6,815 nucleotides of DNA from JAPOKJ01 sp043767985 (lineage in GTDB: Bacteria; Pseudomonadota; Gammaproteobacteria; Burkholderiales; Burkholderiaceae_E), in assembly GCA_043767985.1 (NCBI GenBank), contig JAYVKZ010000186.1, forward strand, positions 1-6,815, in the 5' to 3' direction. Each line of letters begins with the position of its first letter. Position 1 is the stretch's first letter. The notes beneath the pieces are model-generated. The model saw only the letters and a program-made list of their open reading frames with translations. It was not told where the DNA came from and did no database searches. Position numbers and translations under genes: made by a program. Positions 1 to 5,979 of this stretch are shown here, piece by piece.

Positions 1-206
1 CGAACTTTGGAAAAGCCTATGCTCAAAAGTTCGCGAGCGTGTTCCCCAAGATCGCCCAGTCGGAAAAAACTGAGCTTGTGCCGTTTTTTTTAGAGGGCAT
101 CGCCGACGATCTGAAGTTTTTTCTAGCAGACCGAATTCATCCCAGCGAGGCGGCACAGGAACGCTTGATGAGAAACGTCGCTAAAGGACTGAAGACGCTT
201 TTGTAA
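1..206 (+). CDS. tesA: TesA-like SGNH esterase / acyl-CoA thioesterase I (3' end only)
   Basis: This is the C-terminal end of an SGNH-hydrolase, read in frame from base 3 and ending at TAA 204-206; 67 residues are visible. The order of elements fits the end of the TesA/arylesterase family: an N-F/Y-G-K-x-Y helix start, then LVPFFLEGIADD, then DRIHP. In this family the Asp and His of the D-x-x-H-P motif are two of the three catalytic residues; the GDS serine would lie upstream, outside the window. Family members hydrolyse acyl-thioesters or small aryl esters and are usually periplasmic, but the signal peptide is not visible here. The gene converges on the lipoprotein gene and shares a terminator with it. 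The family call is fairly sure; whether it is a thioesterase or an arylesterase cannot be told from this fragment. Confidence 0.82.
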   Translation, partial: NFGKAYAQKFASVFPKIAQSEKTELVPFFLEGIADDLKFFLADRIHPSEAAQERLMRNVAKGLKTLL

Positions 207-244
207 GGAAGGCTGCGCCCCACGGTTAGCGTCGCTTTAAGGAT

Positions 245-275
245 AAAAAAAGGTGACATCGCTGCCACCTTTTTT
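245..275. terminator. Bidirectional Rho-independent terminator
   Basis: A-run 245-251, stem arm GGTG 252-255, one A/C mismatch (256/265), CA/TG pairs (257-258 with 263-264) around a TCGC loop, stem arm CACC 266-269, then a T-run 270-275. Read on either strand it gives a short hairpin followed by six or seven T residues. It lies between the stop of the esterase gene (206) and the stop of the convergent lipoprotein gene (301), so it can serve both. The stem is short, but the A and T runs can pair with each other and extend it. Confidence 0.85.
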
Positions 276-300
276 CGATTCTAGACTACAGCAACATCCC

Positions 301-1260
301 CTATTGCGCTGGTTTCTTGGGTGCAGCAGCGGGACGTCGAGCTGCCGGAACCGCAGAAGTGGGTGCTGCCGAAGCCGGTGCTCCTGGCGTCGCTGAAACC
401 GGTGCGACACCTGCTGCAGGCGCTGATACAGGCTGTGAAGCAGGCGTCGAGCCCCCTTGAACCCCTAATTGTCCACCGGTGCCCAAACCCCCCTGCACTT
501 CTTGAGCCTTATAGCTACGTAGAGCGACAACCATCTGGTTATAGGAGTCCATAAAGGCCGCGACAATTAACTTGCCCTCAGGAGTATTGGTATAGCCGCC
601 CATTCCTCCCGCGCCACTCGCACCGAAAAGCCCGCCGAACAGGTTGATGTCGGTATTTTTGGAGCTCCCTTCAGCAGCAGACAACTGCACGCTTGAGCGA
701 TTGTCGACCAACAAAAGCATCGTGCTCGCCTCGCTAAACTTCACACCGCCCGCAAGAATACCGCCTAACGAACCGCCCAGCCTACCTGCGATTGCTCCGC
801 CCATTGCGCCGGTGCCTTTCTGAGCAAAGGTGATCGTCGGGCTCATGGTGTAATCCGCAGCGGCCATCTGGCCCTTACCCATATTGCTTCCGGCACGCAT
901 TTCGCCAGAATTGGCAAGAGCACGCTCCTGCATCATGTTTCCCATGGCTCGGCCACGTTCGACCACCACGAAACAGTTTGATTGCTGAACCAGCATACGC
1001 AATACTGGCACGGTTGATTGCAGGTTGTACTGCCGCAGCGACTGATACCAAACTGCACCTTGGTCTTCAACCACCGCCAATGTGCCTAAGGATTGAGCAC
1101 ATTTTTCAAGCTTGCTGCTTGCGTTGTTGGTGGTAGAACCTCCGGCAGCACCGGTTGCAGCTGTCTTGGCCCCAGCATCGCCCACCGTGGGCGCGGTCTG
1201 CAAGCAGGCCGACAAAGACAACGAGCAGGCCACTAGGCCCGCAATTGTTAAACGATTCAT
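301..1260 (-). CDS. CsgG/HfaB-family outer-membrane lipoprotein
   Basis: A 319-residue lipoprotein. It has a signal peptide with an Arg near the N-terminus, a hydrophobic core and the lipobox LSAC (16-19), so Cys19 should be lipidated; Leu at +2 favours the outer membrane. Residues about 50-255 resemble the CsgG/HfaB family: a conserved QQSNCFVVVERGRAMGNMMQER block (about 92-113), AADYTMSPTITF (about 134-145), glycine-rich stretches (about 149-172 and 208-222) and TPEGKLIVAAFMDSYNQMV (about 226-244). The family includes the curli export pore CsgG and the holdfast anchor HfaB. No curli or holdfast partner is visible here, so the role is unknown. The C-terminal 60 or so residues are Ala/Pro/Gly-rich, ending in a basic stretch, and look disordered. 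I chose the ATG at 1260 rather than the upstream one at 1290 because AAGGAG lies 8 bases before it and the signal peptide begins there. The gene starts 46 bases after tRNA-Leu on the same strand. Confidence 0.82.
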   Translation of the reverse strand: MNRLTIAGLVACSLSLSACLQTAPTVGDAGAKTAATGAAGGSTTNNASSKLEKCAQSLGTLAVVEDQGAVWYQSLRQYNLQSTVPVLRMLVQQSNCFVVVERGRAMGNMMQERALANSGEMRAGSNMGKGQMAAADYTMSPTITFAQKGTGAMGGAIAGRLGGSLGGILAGGVKFSEASTMLLLVDNRSSVQLSAAEGSSKNTDINLFGGLFGASGAGGMGGYTNTPEGKLIVAAFMDSYNQMVVALRSYKAQEVQGGLGTGGQLGVQGGSTPASQPVSAPAAGVAPVSATPGAPASAAPTSAVPAARRPAAAPKKPAQ

Positions 1261-1268
1261 CACCTGCG

Positions 1269-1274
1269 CTCCTT
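1269..1274 (-). promoter_or_regulatory. Ribosome binding site of the CsgG-like gene
   Basis: AAGGAG on the minus strand, 8 bases before the ATG at 1260. It decides that start over the in-frame ATG at 1290, which would put ten extra residues ahead of the signal peptide. Confidence 0.8.
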
Positions 1275-1306
1275 GTTTGAAAAAGATCAAAGACGAGTTT
1301 ATCAGA

Positions 1307-1400
1307 TGGTGCGACTGACCGGAATCGAACCGGTATGCCCCTTATTCAGGAAAGCGGCGGATTTTAAGTCCGCTGTGTCTACCTATTTCACCACAGTCGC
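1307..1400 (-). tRNA. tRNA-Leu (anticodon UAA)
   Basis: The minus strand reads GCGACTG at 1400-1394, closing with CAGTCGC at 1317-1311, a perfect 7-bp acceptor stem, followed by A and an encoded CCA (1309-1307). The D-arm holds GGTAGAC. The anticodon stem GCGGA/TCCGC surrounds the loop CTTAAAA, giving anticodon TAA. A long variable arm, typical of the class II leucine tRNA, follows, then the T-arm ACCGG-TTCGATT-CCGGT. The length is 94 bases with CCA. It reads UUA and, by wobble, UUG leucine codons. It sits 52 bases after ureG and 46 bases before the lipoprotein gene, all on the same strand. Confidence 0.97.
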
Positions 1401-1426
1401 GAAGGCAGTTTCATTTCGAAGCCGCG

Positions 1427-1432
1427 ATTGTA
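1427..1432 (-). promoter_or_regulatory. Possible -10 box for tRNA-Leu
   Basis: TACAAT on the minus strand, about 26 bases upstream of the mature tRNA 5' end, is one or two bases from the sigma-70 -10 consensus. No good -35 box lies 16-18 bases further upstream; that position falls on the ureG stop codon. The tRNA may therefore have a weak promoter of its own or be read from the ure operon. Confidence 0.25.
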
Positions 1433-1452
1433 CATTTTCGCCAGAGATTCCC

Positions 1453-2115
1453 CTAAGCCGTCGCCCAGGGCTTGGATTTCACGTCTTCAAACAGTCCTTT
1501 TTCCCGGATATATTCAATCACCGTCACCAAGCCTTCCTGGTTTTTGAGGTTGGTCATCACGAAAGGACGATCACCCCGTTGGTTTTTTGCGTCGACTTTC
1601 ATGATCTCGAGATTGGCACCAACATGGGGTGCCAGATCAATCTTATTGATCAGCAACAAATCAGAACGGGTAATCCCTGGTCCACCCTTACGAGGAATTT
1701 TTTCGCCGCCGGCGACGTCAATGACATAGATCGTCAAATCGGAGAGCTCTGGCGAAAAGGTAGCGGCCAGGTTGTCTCCACCCGACTCAATGAAGACAAT
1801 GTCGGCTTCTGGAAACTTGCCCAACATTTGATCGACGGCATCTAGATTGATGGAGGCATCTTCGCGAATTGCGGTATGCGGACAACCGCCGGTCTCGACG
1901 CCCATGATGCGCTCAGGTGCCAAAGCGCCTGCCACGGTCAACAGTCGCTGGTCTTCTTTGGTGTAAATATCATTGGTGACGACCACTAAGTCGTAGCGCT
2001 CGCGCATCGCCTTGCACAACATTTCAGTCAGCGTCGTCTTGCCCGACCCCACCGGGCCGCCAATGCCCACGCGTAGCGCAGGCAATTTTTTAGTGCGTAA
2101 TGTTTTGGTCGACAT
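1453..2115 (-). CDS. ureG: Urease accessory GTPase UreG
   Basis: A SIMIBI-class GTPase of 220 residues, close to the family's usual 205-220. GTP hydrolysis by UreG in the UreDFG complex drives nickel insertion into apo-urease in the cytoplasm. Visible motifs: the P-loop GPVGSGKTT (20-28); the Cys-Pro-His metal site (Cys78, His80) inside ETGGCPHTAIREDASIN; ESGGDNLAATFSPELSD (110-126), a signature of the UreG/HypB family; and the guanine-specificity motif NKID (157-160). The start ATG at 2115 is supported by AGAGGA five bases upstream. The 17 or so residues before the first beta strand are basic and variable, as is usual. This is the last ure gene on the transcript; no terminator is visible between its TAG stop and tRNA-Leu. 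Nothing looks broken. Confidence 0.98.
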   Translation of the reverse strand: MSTKTLRTKKLPALRVGIGGPVGSGKTTLTEMLCKAMRERYDLVVVTNDIYTKEDQRLLTVAGALAPERIMGVETGGCPHTAIREDASINLDAVDQMLGKFPEADIVFIESGGDNLAATFSPELSDLTIYVIDVAGGEKIPRKGGPGITRSDLLLINKIDLAPHVGANLEIMKVDAKNQRGDRPFVMTNLKNQEGLVTVIEYIREKGLFEDVKSKPWATA

Positions 2116-2168
2116 TTCTTTCCTCTAGCGAGTTATTCTATCTAAGATATCTGCGGGAGCCCATCAGC

Positions 2169-2936
2169 TCAAGAGCGGAACAAGCGACTATATTGCCGCT
2201 CATGTCGCATCATCAACAGCGAGGCCATCGGCGCGCAGGTCCAGGGCTCCGTGGGTGGCGCAAGGCCACTCAAGGGCCGCAGTGAAAGGAGCAGCCGTTG
2301 GCCACTACTCTGCCCTAAAGGCACTAACTTGACGGCCGCCTGGACCTGATTCTCTAGCCAGCTAAAGGCCCAGGCAAAACGGGTCATTTCCATTGTGAGG
2401 CCTTGGCTCAATCCCACCCCCGCAAAAGCACAGGGCGAGGAGACATTGCCGTCTTGCAACTCGCGCAGAGTCGCAAAAATTCGCCCAATGGGGTGATCGG
2501 GAGCCACGCTATTCAGCCAACGGCAAAGCGACGCGCCCAATTGGCGAGTTTCCAGACGCCCCTCGGCGCTGTCCCGACTCGCTACAAAGCTAAGATCAAT
2601 CTCGCCAAGCGCGGACAAGTCTGAGGGCCAGGTTTGCCCTGAGATTCGTTCGATTTCTTGAAAAGCCGCTTGCAGACTATACAGTTCACGCGGCAGGAAG
2701 CTTTGTTCAAATTGGCTGCGTATCCAGGCGCCTGCACTGGTTTCATTGACCACTACTTTGGCGTTCACCGCCGCCTCTAGACCTTGCGAGTAGCTAAAAG
2801 CGCCAATCGGCAAGGCGGGTGAGGCCAGTTGCAAGAGCGCGGCCAGCTGACTGGCTGTCGGCCCCTGCAGTGGCGGCTCGTTAGCCGAAACGATACTTCC
2901 GGAATCGCTAATGCTAATGGTGATGCCCCGCAGCAT
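2169..2936 (-). CDS. ureF: Urease accessory protein UreF
   Basis: UreF bridges UreD and UreG in the activation complex and affects UreG GTPase activity; it is cytoplasmic and helical. Recognised from SQLAALLQLASPALPIGAFSYSQGLE (about residues 29-54), KLVPLGQSSGQRLLL (about 203-217) and the conserved C-terminus RHERQYSRLFRS, which fits the essential tail of the family. With the ATG at 2936 the protein is 255 residues, some 25-30 longer than usual, all of it ahead of the first family helix. This is the only ATG close to the homology start; the frame stays open upstream to an earlier start at 3131, but that region is ureE in another frame. The start overlaps the end of ureE by 23 bases and has only a weak G-rich Shine-Dalgarno, so translation may depend on coupling to ureE. 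A 53-base gap separates it from ureG. Confidence 0.95.
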   Translation of the reverse strand: MLRGITISISDSGSIVSANEPPLQGPTASQLAALLQLASPALPIGAFSYSQGLEAAVNAKVVVNETSAGAWIRSQFEQSFLPRELYSLQAAFQEIERISGQTWPSDLSALGEIDLSFVASRDSAEGRLETRQLGASLCRWLNSVAPDHPIGRIFATLRELQDGNVSSPCAFAGVGLSQGLTMEMTRFAWAFSWLENQVQAAVKLVPLGQSSGQRLLLSLRPLSGLAPPTEPWTCAPMASLLMMRHERQYSRLFRS

Positions 2937-3507
2937 AAGCGCCCCACTCTGGCTCGAAAGGGCCAAAGCGTCGCTGGACCTTGAGGCCCATGGCAACCAA
3001 CATATCCGCCAGCACATAATCATATTCGAGCTTGAGCAGGGTTGGCGCAACCTGCAGGGCAACATGGCGGTTGCCCAAATGATAGGCCGCCTTGAGCAGC
3101 GCCAATTGGGGATTGTCGTCACCGCTGACACTCACCTCCAACAGATCTTCATCAGCGGCCAATACATGAAGTGCCCGACCTTCTCCAAGTACCCACGCTC
3201 CACCTCTGAGAATGGTGCCGCGCGGAAGCACAATACCGGCGCTAAACGATGCCGCGTCGACGTTCTCGTCGGCGTTTTTGCGTGCTTTTTCATAAGCGGC
3301 CTGATTCGAGCCGCTTGAGGTCACAGCCTGTAAAAGGCGACACTCCACCTTAAGGCGACTACGAGAGCGCTCGCCAAATGCCAACTCGACACGGTATCTC
3401 GCACAATCTTGCTCCGGCGGCGTGTTCGATGCGATGGAAAAAATCGGCAGCCCACCAAGCTCAGGCGGGCGTTCAGCATCAAAGTCTGGAAGTTTCGACC
3501 TCCCCAC
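2914..3507 (-). CDS. ureE: Urease nickel metallochaperone UreE
   Basis: UreE is a cytoplasmic dimeric nickel carrier that hands Ni(II) to UreG. The C-terminal half is clear: LPRGTILRGG (94-103), AYHLGNRHVALQ (141-152), DYVLADML (163-170) and FEPEWGAYAAG (184-194). His148 in GNRH matches the dimer-interface nickel ligand His96 of the Klebsiella protein. The positions matching Klebsiella His110 and His112 are Tyr162 and Tyr164. The C-terminal tail has only three His (195-197), against about ten in Klebsiella. Between RSRSRL and LPRG there are about 25 more residues than usual. At 197 residues it is longer than most UreE. The start is GTG at 3507; an in-frame TGA two codons upstream rules out anything earlier. 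I see no Shine-Dalgarno before it, but GGGGAGG lies just inside the frame, so the true start is not settled; family likeness begins near residue 20. Confidence 0.92.
   Translation of the reverse strand: MGRSKLPDFDAERPPELGGLPIFSIASNTPPEQDCARYRVELAFGERSRSRLKVECRLLQAVTSSGSNQAAYEKARKNADENVDAASFSAGIVLPRGTILRGGAWVLGEGRALHVLAADEDLLEVSVSGDDNPQLALLKAAYHLGNRHVALQVAPTLLKLEYDYVLADMLVAMGLKVQRRFGPFEPEWGAYAAGHHH
3253..3276 (-). repeat. Short tandem near-duplicate (2 x 12 bp) in the ureE insertion
   Basis: Minus-strand AACGCCGACGAG followed directly by AACGTCGACGCG, ten of twelve bases alike, coding N-A-D-E and N-V-D-A. It sits within the stretch of UreE that has no counterpart in typical family members. 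Two units can arise by chance, so this is only suggestive. Confidence 0.4.
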
Positions 3508-3530
3508 GATTCAATGACTTTGCACGGGAG

Positions 3531-5243
3531 TCAAAACAAGAAGTAGCGTTGCGACATCGGCAACTCACTAGCAGGTTCACAGGCCAGCAAGACCCCATCG
3601 GCATGCACCCGGTAGTTTTGTGGATCAACCGTGATGACCGGCAAATAGTCGTTCAGAATCATGTGCTTTTTACGTAACTTGCGAATGCCCTTGACGGCCA
3701 CAGCACGTCTTTGAAGGCCTAGTTTTTGAGGAACTTTGGCCTTCAGGGCAGCTTGCGACACAAAGGTCACACAGCTTGAGGCAATACCGCGACCAAAGGC
3801 TGCAAACATAGGGCGGAAATGCACCGGCTGAGGCGTAGGAATCGAAGCATTCGGGTCACCCATCGCGGCCGCAATAATGCTCCCACCTTTGACAATCATG
3901 GCTGGTTTGACCCCAAAAAAGGCAGGCTTCCAAAGCACCAAGTCGGCTAACTTACCCACCTCAATCGAACCCACCTCATGGGCAATACCGTGAGCAATAG
4001 AGGGATTAATGGTGTACTTCGCAATGTAGCGCTTGATACGGAAATTATCACTCGGTTGCGCCCCGCCCTTCACCGGTTGCAAAGCACCTCGCTGAATTTT
4101 CATCTTATGAGCGGTTTGCCAAGTACGCATCACCACCTCGCCCACTCGCCCCATGGCTTGCGAATCGGAGGACATCATTGAAATGGCGCCAAGATCATGC
4201 AGAATGTCTTCGGCGGCAATGGTTTCGCGGCGAATGCGACTCTCGGCAAAGGCAACGTCCTCCGCGATGCTGGGGTCCAAATGATGACAAACCATCAGCA
4301 TATCCAAGTGCTCATCGAGCGTATTCACTGTGAAAGGTCGAGTCGGATTCGTGGACGAGGGCAACACATTGGCCTCTCCCACCACCTTCAAAATATCGGG
4401 CGCATGTCCGCCGCCCGCGCCCTCGGTATGGAAGCTATGAATCGTACGATTCTTAAAGGCCTTGATGGTTGCTTCCACAAACCCAGATTCATTCAAGGTA
4501 TCCGTGTGGATCGCCACTTGAATGTCCATCTTCTCGGCGACCGCCAAGCAATTGTCAATCGCAGCCGGGGTCGTGCCCCAATCCTCGTGAAGCTTAAGCC
4601 CAATGGCACCGGCATTGACTTGCTCAATCAGTGCGACTGGCAAACTGGCATTGCCTTTGCCCATAAAGCCCAAGTTCATCGGCAAGCCCTCCGCCGATTC
4701 CAACATCCTGGCGATATGCCAGGGGCCCGGCGTGCAAGTGGTAGCATTCGTGCCGGTCGCAGGACCGGTGCCGCCGCCAATCATCGTCGTCACCCCTGAC
4801 ATCAGGGCCTCATCAATTTGCTGAGGGCAAATGAAATGAATATGAGTATCCACGCCGCCCGCAGTCACGATCATGCCTTCGCCCGCGATGGCTTCGGTGC
4901 TCGGGCCGATGATGATGTCCACGCCTGGCTGCACGTCGGGGTTGCCGGCCTTGCCGATGGCAAAAATACGACCGTCTTTTAGACCAATGTCCGCCTTGAC
5001 GATGCCCCAGTGGTCAATAATTAAAGCGTTAGTGATCACGGTATCTACCGCAAACTTGCTACTGACCTGGGATTGACCCATGCCGTCGCGAATCACTTTA
5101 CCACCTCCAAACTTGACCTCTTCGCCGTAGATGGTGAAGTCGCGCTCAACCTCGGCGAACAGCTCAGTATCCGCAAGGCGTACCCGGTCACCCACGGTCG
5201 GACCGAATTGCTCGGCATACGCACGTCGATCAATACGGGTCAT
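3531..5243 (-). CDS. ureC: Urease alpha (catalytic) subunit UreC
   Basis: The alpha subunit of nickel urease hydrolyses urea to ammonia and carbamate, using a dinickel centre bridged by a carbamylated lysine. It is 570 residues, against 567 in Klebsiella, and the key residues fall at identical numbers: His134 and His136 (HIH), Lys217 in GLKLHEDWG (carbamylated), His219, His246, His272, Asp360 in SSDSQAMGR, plus Cys319 and His320 of the mobile flap (MVCHH) and Arg336. The start ATG at 5243 has AAGGAG six bases upstream and overlaps the ureB TGA as ATGA, pointing to translational coupling. The C-terminus ends in the usual S-Q-R-Y-F-L-F. There is no frameshift or missing residue, so an active enzyme is expected. 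The ureE gene follows after 23 bases. Confidence 0.99.
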   Translation of the reverse strand: MTRIDRRAYAEQFGPTVGDRVRLADTELFAEVERDFTIYGEEVKFGGGKVIRDGMGQSQVSSKFAVDTVITNALIIDHWGIVKADIGLKDGRIFAIGKAGNPDVQPGVDIIIGPSTEAIAGEGMIVTAGGVDTHIHFICPQQIDEALMSGVTTMIGGGTGPATGTNATTCTPGPWHIARMLESAEGLPMNLGFMGKGNASLPVALIEQVNAGAIGLKLHEDWGTTPAAIDNCLAVAEKMDIQVAIHTDTLNESGFVEATIKAFKNRTIHSFHTEGAGGGHAPDILKVVGEANVLPSSTNPTRPFTVNTLDEHLDMLMVCHHLDPSIAEDVAFAESRIRRETIAAEDILHDLGAISMMSSDSQAMGRVGEVVMRTWQTAHKMKIQRGALQPVKGGAQPSDNFRIKRYIAKYTINPSIAHGIAHEVGSIEVGKLADLVLWKPAFFGVKPAMIVKGGSIIAAAMGDPNASIPTPQPVHFRPMFAAFGRGIASSCVTFVSQAALKAKVPQKLGLQRRAVAVKGIRKLRKKHMILNDYLPVITVDPQNYRVHADGVLLACEPASELPMSQRYFLF

Positions 5244-5635
5244 TTCTTGCTCCTTGACGCTGTTTTAGCACTTGGTTTTTTACTCGCGCTCTTTCTATCT
5301 AGCGGCCCCATCACCGCCTGATTAAACCCGTACACCTCGCGCTTGCCCGCATAAGCGACCAATTCGACGGTCCGGCTTTGGCCTGGCTCAAAACGTACTG
5401 CTGTGCCAGAGGCAATGTTTAGGCGCATGCCGCGCGCCGCTTTGCGATCAAACGATAGGGCCGCATTGGTTTCGGCGAAGTGATAGTGCGAGCCCACCTG
5501 AATGGGGCGATCACCACGATTACTGACCGCCAAGCTGAGCGTTGTGCGGCCAACGTTAATGTCAATAAAACCCTCCGGCGTAAAGACTTCGCCAGGAATG
5601 AGGGTGTCATTGGAGGGCATCATTACTGAGTTCAT
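5240..5635 (-). CDS. ureB: Urease beta subunit UreB, with basic C-terminal tail
   Basis: The beta subunit is a structural chain packed against UreC in the (alpha-beta-gamma)3 enzyme. The core IPGE (13-16), NRGDRPIQVGSHYHFAE (39-55), FDR-KAARGMRLNI, GTAVRFEPGQ (77-86) and YGFNQAVMGPL (102-112) is standard. The gene codes 131 residues against roughly 101-106 in typical stand-alone UreB. The excess is about 11 residues at the N-terminus and a 19-residue tail (113-131) with eight Lys/Arg, the rest mainly Ser and Ala. The ATG at 5635 is supported by AAGGGGG five bases upstream, which overlaps the ureA stop codon. The last tail codons double as the ureC Shine-Dalgarno, and the TGA stop overlaps the ureC ATG. 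Confidence 0.98.
   Translation of the reverse strand: MNSVMMPSNDTLIPGEVFTPEGFIDINVGRTTLSLAVSNRGDRPIQVGSHYHFAETNAALSFDRKAARGMRLNIASGTAVRFEPGQSRTVELVAYAGKREVYGFNQAVMGPLDRKSASKKPSAKTASRSKK
5250..5255 (-). promoter_or_regulatory. Ribosome binding site of ureC inside ureB
   Basis: AAGGAG, six bases before the ureC ATG, is formed by ureB tail codons (Ser-Arg-Ser, TCA AGG AGC). Together with the ATGA stop/start overlap this makes ureC translation likely to be coupled to ureB. Confidence 0.85.
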
Positions 5636-5640
5636 GGAAG

Positions 5641-5647
5641 CCCCCTT
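5641..5647 (-). promoter_or_regulatory. Ribosome binding site of ureB
   Basis: AAGGGGG, five bases before the ATG at 5635. Its first two A bases are part of the ureA TAA stop, so a ribosome ending on ureA sits directly on the ureB initiation site. Confidence 0.75.
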
Positions 5648-5948
5648 AAACGATTGGGTGATGTACGGTGACGAGCTTGGTACCGTCTGGAAAGGTACCT
5701 TCGACCTGAATCTCGGGAATCATCTCGACCACGCCCGGCATCACTTGATCGCGCGTCAAGACCTTGGTCCCAGCATGCATCAGATCGGCGACGCTTCGTC
5801 CGTCTCGGATGCCTTCCAAAATCGCAGCGGTAATCAAGGCCACCGCTTCAGGGTAGTTCAACTTGAGACCGCGCGCTAAGCGTCGCTCAGCCAGCAAAGA
5901 GGCCGTGAATATCAGTAATTTGTCTTTTTCTCTTGGCGTCAATTCCAC
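5646..5948 (-). CDS. ureA: Urease gamma subunit UreA
   Basis: The gamma subunit is the small structural chain of the urease trimer of heterotrimers. At exactly 100 residues it has the family's standard length and reads as a textbook member: MELTPREKDKLL at the start, ERRLARGLKLNYPEAVALI (21-39), EGIRDGRSVADLM (45-57), LTRDQVMPGVVEMIPEIQVE (64-83), and FPDGTKLVTVHHPIV at the end. The start codon is GTG, with GGAGAG six bases upstream; the residue order right after it matches the family N-terminus, so this start is secure. It begins 31 bases after ureD and ends 10 bases before ureB. Confidence 0.99.
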   Translation of the reverse strand: MELTPREKDKLLIFTASLLAERRLARGLKLNYPEAVALITAAILEGIRDGRSVADLMHAGTKVLTRDQVMPGVVEMIPEIQVEGTFPDGTKLVTVHHPIV

Positions 5949-5954
5949 AACTTA

Positions 5955-5960
5955 CTCTCC
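5955..5960 (-). promoter_or_regulatory. Ribosome binding site of ureA (GTG start)
   Basis: GGAGAG on the minus strand, six bases before the GTG at 5948. It supports the use of a GTG start for ureA in the 31-base ureD-ureA gap. Confidence 0.75.
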
Positions 5961-5979
5961 ACAAAAAGTCAGCAAGAAC

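Noticed and set aside
1261..1290. Earlier ATG at 1290 for the CsgG-like gene
   Set aside because: It would put ten residues ahead of a good signal peptide, whereas AAGGAG sits at the proper distance from the ATG at 1260.
1307..1400. tRNA-Leu as an integration site for a genomic island
   Set aside because: I found no second copy of the tRNA 3' end, no integrase and no mobile element in the window; the ure cluster is also on the 5' side of the tRNA, not the usual island side.
1397..1427. Inverted repeat TCGC...GCGA with inner GGC/GCC, overlapping the tRNA 5' end
   Set aside because: The stem is short and bulged, has no T-run after it, and would compete with the far stronger tRNA fold, so it is neither a terminator nor a convincing regulatory hairpin.
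1273..1845. Open frame of 190 codons on the plus strand
   Set aside because: It runs antisense through the tRNA and the ureG coding region, has no recognisable domain, and its length follows from the codon bias of ureG.
2937..3131. N-terminal extension of ureF to an earlier start
   Set aside because: The extra 65 codons are the ureE gene read in another frame; the peptide is rich in Trp, Cys and Arg with no relation to UreF.
3321..3479. Out-of-frame ATG at 3479 after the GGGGAGG motif, giving a 52-codon frame
   Set aside because: Its spacing from the motif is too long (about 19 bases), the frame closes early, and the peptide does not resemble UreE, so it does not explain the odd ureE start.
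4197..4799. Open frame of 200 codons on the plus strand
   Set aside because: It lies wholly antisense within the highly conserved catalytic part of ureC and shows no family likeness or ribosome binding site worth noting.
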